Below, piece after piece: positions 57,836 to 64,000 of a stretch of 64,000 nt of DNA (within the stretch, counting starts at the first letter, position 1; the number at the start of each line of letters is the position of its first letter). A model generated the notes under the pieces. The model saw only the letters and a program-made list of their open reading frames with translations. It was not told the origin of the DNA and did not search any database. This DNA is from Cephalopachus bancanus. Lineage: Eukaryota > Chordata > Mammalia > Primates > Tarsiidae. A program made the position numbers and the translations under genes. Where the stretch lies: the NCBI GenBank assembly GCA_027257055.1, contig JAPVLO010000381.1, positions 372,001 to 436,000 on the forward strand, in the 5' to 3' direction.

Positions 57836-58154
57836 GCGCGGGTCAGACCCGCTCTGCGTGACTGTGAGCCTGTGCTCTGAGCCTGCCTCCATTGTGCGTT
57901 GCCTTTTCTTTGCATCTCACGTCAACCCTCCACTGCAGGCAGACTGAAGCAGACAGCTGCGACTCCATTAAACACTTAAGATGGAAGCACAGAGAATGAA
58001 GCTAAAATGCTCTGTGTTTCTAATGAGCATTCTGTAAGGAAGGAAAGCATAGTGATTCTGGGCACAGATTCTAGAGCTATTCTATTCAATACAGGAGCCA
58101 CCAGCCACACGAGCGGGGACCCCCAAAACCAGAATTTATTTATAAAAACTTGTG
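57836..58154. other. Unassigned; short DNA-transposon-like motif
   Basis: G+C-richer than its surroundings at its left end. The stretch CTATTCAATACAGGAGCCAC (58,081-58,100) recalls the TGTCCAATATGGTAGCCACT motif of an old mammalian hAT-type repeat, but only about 35 bases match. Confidence 0.35.
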
Positions 58155-58590
58155 TATTTAATCTTACTTGTTTAAACTTCGGTCACTTCGAAAAACTCTC
58201 TGCTTGATGCGATACATCTGTTGGGACACTTTTCCCACTGCTCAAAACAGTTTTTGAACTCATCGATTTTGATGCCTTTTAGTGCTTCTGCTGTTTTTTT
58301 TTTTTTGTTTTGCCTCTTCCACACTGGCAAAAACATTTCTCTTCGAGGACTGTTTGGATCCGGGGAAACAAAAACAAGTCAACTGCTGCTGACTGGGTGG
58401 ATAGAGAGGGTGGGGCACCGGGGTCATGCCACTTTTGGTCAAAAACTGCTGAACACTCAGAGCGGTGTGGGCAGGTGCATTGTCATGGTGGAAAAACCAG
58501 TCACCAGTTTACCACAGCTTGGGGCTTTTCTCCCACAAGTTGTGATGCAACCTTCTCAAAACTCCCAGATAAAAACTCTGGTGAAGTAAC
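58155..58590 (-). mobile_element. Mariner transposase fragment, second copy
   Basis: On the minus strand one frame covers the second catalytic-aspartate region (FFHHDNAPAHTALS). It continues into SVQQFLTKSGMTPVPHPLYP and a C-terminal ..FCFPGSKQSSKRNVFASVEE, as in mariner transposases. It is broken by shifts and by a T-run (58,292-58,305). It is joined directly to L1 sequence on the right. Confidence 0.8.
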
Positions 58591-59250
58591 AGATGCTGGC
58601 GCAGGTGTGGAGAAAAGGGAATGCATCGACACGGTTGGTGGGAGGGCAAGCTAGTTCAACCTCTATGGAAAGCAGCATGGCAATTGCTAAAATAACTAGA
58701 AACTGACCTTCCATATGCTCCAGCAATCCCGCTCCTGGTAATATACCCAGAGGAACATCAATCATTCTACAAAGACACCTGCACACACATGTTTATTCCC
58801 GCGCTATTCACAATAGCAAAAACATGGAACCAACCCTACTGCCCATGGAAAGTGGACTGGAAAGAGAAAATGTGGTAAGCTATACACAATGGAGTATTAA
58901 GGCAGCCCAAAAGAACAAAATCATGGACTTTGCTGCAAACTGGATGGAGTTGGAGATCATTATACTTAGAGATCTACCACAGAAGCAAAGAACTGAATCC
59001 TGCGTGTTCTCTCTCATAACTGGGACATGAACATTAGTACAAGGGAGGGACTGGCAGTCACTGGACACTGTCAGGCGAAGGAGAGAAGGAAGGCGGGCAG
59101 TGACCACACAAAGGTGGCCTGATCCCATGCCAGGGGGAGTGAGGGCCGCTTGGAGGTCCAGACTGTGGGTTACCTGCACGCAGCCTACTTGTGTTGTCAA
59201 TCCTTATCTGTGCCCCACATCTCTATAATAAGACAAAATTTAATTTAAAA
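58591..59250 (+). mobile_element. 5'-truncated L1 3' end
   Basis: Starts in the ORF2 cysteine region (ACAGATGCTGGCGCAGGTGT..), runs through ..ALFTIAK-like and MEPTLLPMESGLERENVVSY frames and a 3' UTR to GTGCCCCACATCTCTATAAT plus an A-rich tail. About 660 bp, decayed. Confidence 0.9.
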
Positions 59251-59611
59251 GAGAAAATGATAATAGTTCAATAACAAGAGCTCAGGGACGCGTAACGGTA
59301 GAGATAGGGAAGGAAATCCGTTTGAAAGACATCGTGAAGGCTATGTCGTTAGGACTTTGCTACTGATTGTATCAGGAGGTAGAAAATTACCTCAAAGATG
59401 AGAACTTTATTATAATAAAAACATATAAAAGTTGTGAAGACAAACTCATGCTTTCATTTCCTTCTCTTGTAGCATACACAAGGTATCGCAGGAAAATGAA
59501 GGTAAACCTGCCTTTCAGTTCTGTGCACTGAGGACGCTAGTGGCAGTTTATTTATCAAACCCATACTTTCCAGTGAAGGAAGAATTCTTACATAATAAAG
59601 AGTCAAGACTC

Positions 59612-59613
<2 letters not shown>
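59251..59613. other. Intergenic, unassigned
   Basis: Nothing recognised. Confidence 0.3.

Positions 59614-59667
<54 letters not shown>
59614..59667. repeat. (AC)27 microsatellite
   Basis: Uninterrupted AC repeat of 54 bases, the longest simple repeat in the window and probably polymorphic. Confidence 0.97.
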
Positions 59668-59669
<2 letters not shown>

Positions 59670-60140
59670 TCCTGGCAAGATCTTCTCGTGTCTTCTTTTG
59701 TCCTAGGCTTTACATCCTGATTCTATTAGTGTGTTTGTCTATATCCCACCTTATTTCAGACAAGCTTTGTGTATGCGCATTATGTTGCATATGCAAAAAA
59801 ATGGAACATAAATTCAAAATCAGTGAGTAAAATAAAGTCATGAGTAAATAAGGGAAGGAACATACTTGGATCCCAGACTGAGATGCATCTGGATGGAGAT
59901 CCTCCTGAAACTGCCCTCTCCTGGTGTTGTGGGATGACCACCAATCCTGTCATCATGGGACATTCCCTGGCTCTTGCATTCCACCCTACAATGTATCCCC
60001 AAACCTAGGGACATAAGTGATGTTGGTGTGTTAGGAGGTTAAGGTATGATATTCTTTTTATCCTTCCAAAGTTTGAATCAACTGAAAAATGACCCAGGTG
60101 ATATATGAGTGGAAATAAAAATGCCAGCTGTGCTGTAATA
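59668..60140. other. Intergenic, unassigned
   Basis: No gene or repeat recognised. Confidence 0.3.
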
Positions 60141-60144
60141 TTAA

Positions 60145-60320
60145 ATTTTCTATCGCTGCCGTTCACAAGTTAATACAAAACTAGCAGCAATACTGAAGTT
60201 CTGAAAGTCAGAAGTCTGAAACAAGGGCTCACAGGGCTGGAATCCAGTTGCTTGCAGGACTGAGTTTCCTCTAGGGGAGCTAGGGGAGTCTTCTTCCTTT
60301 CCAGGTGGGAGAAGGGTTGG
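60145..60320 (-). repeat. MLT1-like LTR fragment
   Basis: CTATCGCTGCCGTTCACAAG.., CTGAAGTTCTGAAAGTCAGA.., GGGCTCACAGGGCTGGAATC resembles reverse-complement MLT1-type MaLR LTRs (..GCTGTAACAAATTACCACAA.., CACAGTTCTGGAGGTCAGAA). Confidence 0.45.
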
Positions 60321-60429
60321 ATCTACACAGTAGCTGCATTAGCCAAGGCAGAAGAATAATGGAGACCACAGGAGGAATGTTCAGTGGCTTTCTTCACTTC
60401 TTCAGTTCCACAGCCTCCAAGTTCCCCCT

Positions 60430-60840
60430 GGGTCCAGAGGTACAACCAGCTGAACAGAAATATCCAAACACAGACCCCAGATGGGATATAATAACCCAGG
60501 AGATAGATAGAGTTAGAATGCAAGATTTAAGGGAATTAATAATTAAAGGGATCGGAGAGTCAGCTCTGAGATCCCCAAATGTCGCAAAGGCCTTTGAAAT
60601 CCAGCAAGAGAAGGAGGAAACTCCAATGGCCTTTTTTTTTTTTTTTAAACACAATGACTTCGAGATTAAAGGAGAAAGCATTCAGGGTTAAACCCAGAAG
60701 GCCTAGTAGGACAGGGTCTTCTAAAGGTTGATTTTGTTACCAAAAGTTGGCCAGACTTGGCAAGAAACTCACAAAAGCTGCAGGGATAGAATGAAAGAAC
60801 CCTGGAGGAATTGTTAAGAGAAACACAAAAGGTGTTTGTT
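60430..60840 (+). pseudogene. ERV gag, capsid C-terminal part
   Basis: The open frame ending 60,691 carries a capsid-like region from about 60,475, with DPRWDIITQEIDRVR followed by a stretch matching the helical C-terminal capsid of class I retroviruses. A 15-base T-run (60,632-60,646) breaks the usual pattern and adds phenylalanines; the frame ends soon after. The gag sequence continues to the L1 insertion at 60,841-60,854. The upstream ATGs (60,305 on) lie in unrelated DNA. Confidence 0.75.
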
Positions 60841-61278
60841 AAAAGAGATGAGGAATTGCGGGGTCATATGGAAGATCGATTTTTAGAACTTTTAGGAATC
60901 ACCTCACTGATTTTCACAGAGGCTGTACTAGTTTACACTCTCACCAACTGTGTAGAAGTGTTCCCTTTTTGTCACATCCTCTCCAGCATCTGTTATTTTT
61001 GAGTTATTGATGATGGCCATTCTGACTGGAGCTAGGTGGTATCTCAGTGTAGTTTTAATTGGCATCTCCTTGATGACTAGTGAGGCTGAACATTTCTTCA
61101 TGTATCTGTTGGCTGCTCGGATGTCTTCTTTTGAGAACTGTCTATTCACATCTTTTGCGCACTTTGTAATGGCACACCTCATCAACAGGGGTACCTGCAT
61201 GATGAATGTTTGTATAACCAACCCTGAACTGTACCCCACAATTTGAAAATTGAAAAATTAGAACAAAAGAGATGAGGA
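60841..61278. mobile_element. Twin-primed (5'-inverted) L1 in ERV gag
   Basis: Perfect 14-bp duplications AAAAGAGATGAGGA at 60,841-60,854 and 61,265-61,278 enclose an inverted ORF2 C-terminal segment (60,855-about 61,171, minus strand) joined to a plus-strand 3' UTR end (61,172-61,264, ..CCCTGAACTGTACCCCACAA.. plus A-rich tail). Inverted-plus-direct order within one duplication is the hallmark of twin priming. Confidence 0.92.
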
Positions 61279-61487
61279 AAAGTAAAAACAAAGTCAGACT
61301 CATCATAAGCACTGTAGAAAGGGGAGTCAGAAAAAGAAATGAGAACCCCCCCGGGCAAGACCTGGGTATCAAAAGGAACAGACTAAAGGAAGGTTTAAAA
61401 AGAACCAGGAAAAGGGAATGTAATAAAAAGGGAGTTGGATGCTATCATTGTAAGAAACTAGGACATTTCGAGAGAGATTGTCCTTAA
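61279..61487 (+). pseudogene. ERV gag, nucleocapsid with zinc knuckle
   Basis: A basic, lysine- and arginine-rich stretch leads to one intact CCHC zinc knuckle (C-X2-C-X4-H-X4-C) at 61,440-61,481. A TAA stop follows two codons later (61,485-61,487). A single knuckle followed at once by a stop before pol fits the gammaretroviral gag-pol boundary. Confidence 0.88.
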
Positions 61488-61930
61488 TTAAAAAGGAAGG
61501 AAGAAAAAGTCTCCCTTATGGCACTAGATGCAGAATGTGAAGGTCAGGGGTTCACCTTTATCAGACCCCGCCAGGAGCCCTTGGTAAGCCTGAAGGGCGG
61601 TCTAACGAGGTGGACACTGTCTTCCTCACTGGTACTGGGGCAGCTCGCTCCTCCCTCATCTTCCAACCCCCAAATGTTCCATTTTCACCAGAAAAACTCC
61701 TAGTCTCTGGAGTAAAGGGAGAAGGATTTCAGGTTCCTATATTTGAGCTCATGATTACAAAAACTGAAACTGAGACAATGACAGGGTCCATTTTTATTTG
61801 TCCCAGACGCAGGAATAAATCTCCTAGGCAGAGACCTAATTGTCCGGATGGGCCTTAACGTAGGGATGGGGAAAGATCAGCTTAGACCTGAAAGGTGTAT
61901 CTCGCAGAGGAAGAAGAATTAGCCCTAAAG
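61488..61930 (+). pseudogene. ERV protease region
   Basis: Follows gag directly. The catalytic motif region near 61,625 reads FLTGTGA, so the usual aspartate before TGA is lost in this frame. The flap region lies in the next open stretch, and the conserved LLGRDL-type C-terminal motif (about 61,828) lies in another frame, so there is at least one shift. Inactive. Confidence 0.75.
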
Positions 61931-62740
61931 CATGGGTGAGAGAAGGAAACAGGGGAGGCCCACCAATTCCCCCATTCAGATTTCTTTAGAACAACCCAAC
62001 AAAATGATCTGCAGGAAACAATATCCTATCTCTGTGGAAGGGAAAAGTGGACTTCAACCGGTCCTTGAAGGTCTTCCTAGGGATGGGGTTTTTGGAGCTT
62101 TTGCATGTCACCATGCGATACCCCAATCCTTGCAGTAAAGAGGCCTGATGGACCCTACCAGTGAGTGCAGGACTTCCAGGTGATAAACCAAAGAGTTCAA
62201 ACTCACCGTCCTGTGGTTTCAAACCCCTATACCCTCCTCAGTAAAATCCCTGATGAACATGAACGTTTTAGCGAGGTAGACCTCAAGGCTGCTTTCTGAG
62301 CCTGTCCACTGGCCTCCAGGAAGAGAGGCCTCTTTGCCTTCGAACGGGAAAACCCTACGAGTGGGCACAAACAACAGGATCCCTGGGCTTTACTGAATCT
62401 TCAACTTATTTGACCAAATTTTAGAAACGGCATTAGAGGGGCTTCTACCTTTGCCTGACACCAGCCTTTTGCAATATGTGACGATCTCCTAATCTCAGGA
62501 AGAGATAAAGCCCAGGTCTCTGAAACAACTATCCATTTACTTAATGTCTTGGGACAGCAAGGACTAAGAGTTTCTAAAAGTAAACTACATTTGCAGAGCA
62601 AGAAGTGAAGTGTCTCAGACACATAATCAGTGCAGGCAAATGGAGAACGAACCCTGAAAGAACGACTGGAATGGTTAACTGTCCTAGGCTCCCCTCACCC
62701 CCCAAAGGAAACTTAGAAAGTTCCTAGGTCTAGTAGGTGA
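61931..62740 (+). pseudogene. ERV reverse transcriptase region
   Basis: Fingers and palm parts can be followed in several frames (start near 61,940; KQYPIS-type motif at about 62,013). The catalytic YXDD codons at about 62,475 have lost one base, so a frameshift sits inside the active site. Stops are frequent. Confidence 0.78.
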
Positions 62741-63012
62741 TTGCAGACTATGGATCAATTCATATGCAGCCAAAGCTAAGTCCATATTCAAAACGATTGG
62801 AGGAAGCACCAAACTCCCTCCCATGGACTAAAGAGGAAATACACAGTTTAGAAAATTTAAAACAGGCCCTAATTACAGCCCTTGTCCTTGTTCTCTCTTC
62901 TTTAGAAAAATCTCTCCATTTATTTGTCACAACGGATCAAGGAACAGCCATTGGGGTATTTACCCAGGATTGGGGTGGGAAAAAGCAACCAGTAGCATTT
63001 ATATCCAAATGA
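62737..63012 (+). pseudogene. ERV RT thumb/connection region
   Basis: A 91-codon open stretch typical of the region between polymerase and RNase H (hydrophobic motif ..KKQPVAFISK at its end), closed by a TGA after the conserved serine-lysine. Confidence 0.75.
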
Positions 63013-63800
63013 CTAGATCCTGTGTCCAGGGGCTGGCCAGAATGTGTTGAGGCCATTGGGAGCTACTGCTTTGCTAGTTGGAGAAAGCTGGAAGTTAACT
63101 TTCAGAGGAAATTTTCTGGTTAGTACTCCTCATCAAGTACAGGCCATCCTGAATCAAAGGGCCAGTCATTAGTTTACTGACTCCTGAATATTAAAATATG
63201 AGGCAATACTATTAGAGAGAGATGACCTGGTATTAACCACAGATTCTTATATGAATTTAGCAAGTTTCCTGAAAGCCTGGGAAAAAGAAAATCAGAAGAC
63301 ACTGGCTCATAACTGCCTAGACATTATTGAATACCAAACTAAAACTAGATTAGATCTAAGAGAAAAGTCACTGTGTGGTGGTGTTAGGTTGTTTGTAGAT
63401 GGTTCCTCCAGAATGATTGAAGGCAAAAGCCATAATGGATATTCAGTTATTGATGGGAATAATCTGTTTATGAAAAAAGGAGGGCTACTTAACTCATGGT
63501 CTGCACAAACTTGTGAATTATATGTTCTTAATCAACCCCTAAATACTCACAGATAAGGACGGTACAATCTATACAGATTCTAAATAAGTTTATGGAGCAG
63601 TACATACTTTTGGAAAAATCTGGATGGAAAAGGGTATCACAAATAGTAAAGGAAAGGAATTAGTCCATGGGGAACTAATTAAACAAGTTTTAGAAAGTTT
63701 GCTACTCTCCACTGAAATAGTGGTAATGCATGTAAATGGTCATCAACGGGGAAGTTCTTTCAAGGCAGTTGGCAACAGGCAAAGAGGCTGCCTTAAAGAA
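63013..63800 (+). pseudogene. ERV RNase H region
   Basis: The open frame 63,251-63,556 has the first catalytic aspartate in LFVDGSS (about 63,390) and the CELYVL segment with the catalytic glutamate (about 63,513). The YTDSK-type motif lies further on at about 63,571 in another frame, followed by a stop. Domain order and spacing are normal for class I elements. Confidence 0.8.
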
Positions 63801-64000
63801 TGAAATTAAACTTCTTGAATCTTACCCCTAACTTGCCTGTAATCACTATAAGACCGCTTATACTGAAAAGGAAATAGAAGAGGTGAGAAAGGTAGGAGCT
63901 GCTCTGAACCAGGAGGGGAGGTGTATCCTGCCTGCTGGAAGAGAGATTGTTAACACACCAATTATTAGGGAAATAATGACTATATTGCATAAGGAAAGCC
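63801..64000 (+). pseudogene. ERV integrase N-terminal start
   Basis: Downstream of RNase H, the sequence resembles the start of a class I integrase, but it is broken by stops and cut by the window edge. The zinc-binding and catalytic parts would lie beyond 64,000. Confidence 0.5.

Larger units (their letters stand above)
60430..64000 (+). mobile_element. Class I (gammaretrovirus-like) endogenous retrovirus, partial
   Basis: In order: gag capsid, an L1 insertion, gag nucleocapsid, protease, reverse transcriptase, RNase H and the start of integrase, all plus strand and running off the right edge. The single-knuckle nucleocapsid, with a stop codon right after it and pol following in line, is the gammaretroviral arrangement. 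No 5' LTR, leader or matrix region is recognisable before about 60,430, so the 5' end is missing or too decayed. Many shifts and stops show an old, inactive copy. Confidence 0.9.

Noticed and set aside
60305..60440. Possible true gag start at the ATG at 60,305
   Set aside because: This part resembles a reverse MLT1-like LTR and unassigned DNA, not matrix; retroviral similarity begins later.
1..64000. tRNA or rRNA genes, mitochondrial insertion, host multi-gene system
   Set aside because: No cloverleaf, rRNA core or mitochondrial gene order seen by eye, and no cluster of host coding frames outside transposable elements.

Overview
This is a repeat-dense stretch of primate nuclear DNA. I see no intact host protein-coding gene, tRNA or rRNA. 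By my own tally about half of it is recognisable transposable-element sequence. The many dimeric Alu copies (left arm, A-rich middle, right arm, poly-A, target-site duplications) show it is a primate. Most Alus share an unusual set of changes (start GCCGGGCTCGGTGGCTCAGC, middle CTACAATAAATCAAAAAATC, right arm GGTGGCCGG..CGGCCACTGCACTCCAG). They lack the right-arm ending I know from lemur and galago Alus. Together with L1-tailed, LTR-like short repeats, this points to a tarsier (Carlito/Tarsius). That is an inference from memory of repeat families and was not checked by a search.

Layout. 1-3.5 kb: 3' part of an old L1. 3.5-13 kb: sparse DNA with Alus, L2/MIR/MER5 fragments, two copies of an unclassified poly-A-tailed repeat, and a small L1 insertion with a target duplication. 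14.1-16.3 kb: an ancient L1 on the minus strand, split by an LTR-like segment. 17-27 kb: truncated Alus, an L1 3' end, a MIR, a 128-bp inverted repeat around about 0.9 kb, and LTR-like segments. 27.8-36.3 kb: L1 fragments in both orientations, an Alu, a third copy of the unclassified repeat, an L2-like endonuclease fragment split by an L1, and a composite Alu-L1 insertion inside one target duplication. 36.7-43.2 kb: Alus, MIRs, a second inverted repeat of similar geometry and an old repeat. 43.4-48.8 kb: the youngest feature, an L1 between perfect 17-bp duplications with an intact ORF1 and an ORF2 broken by three frameshifts. 50.8-55.9 kb: an older L1 with a long 5' UTR, truncated at its 3' side. 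56.8-59.3 kb: interleaved mariner and L1 pieces. 60.4 kb to the end: a decayed class I (gammaretrovirus-like) endogenous retrovirus, entering at gag capsid and leaving in integrase, with a twin-primed L1 inserted in gag.

The parts relate by nesting rather than by pathway. L1 machinery explains the L1s, the Alus, the poly-A-tailed LTR-like repeats and the Alu-L1 chimera; mariner and the retrovirus are separate invasions. The most interesting items are the Alu-L1 chimera, the short-5'-UTR L1 beside an older relative with a long one, the three-copy unclassified repeat family, and the two inverted repeats. I found nothing that supports a new multi-gene system.
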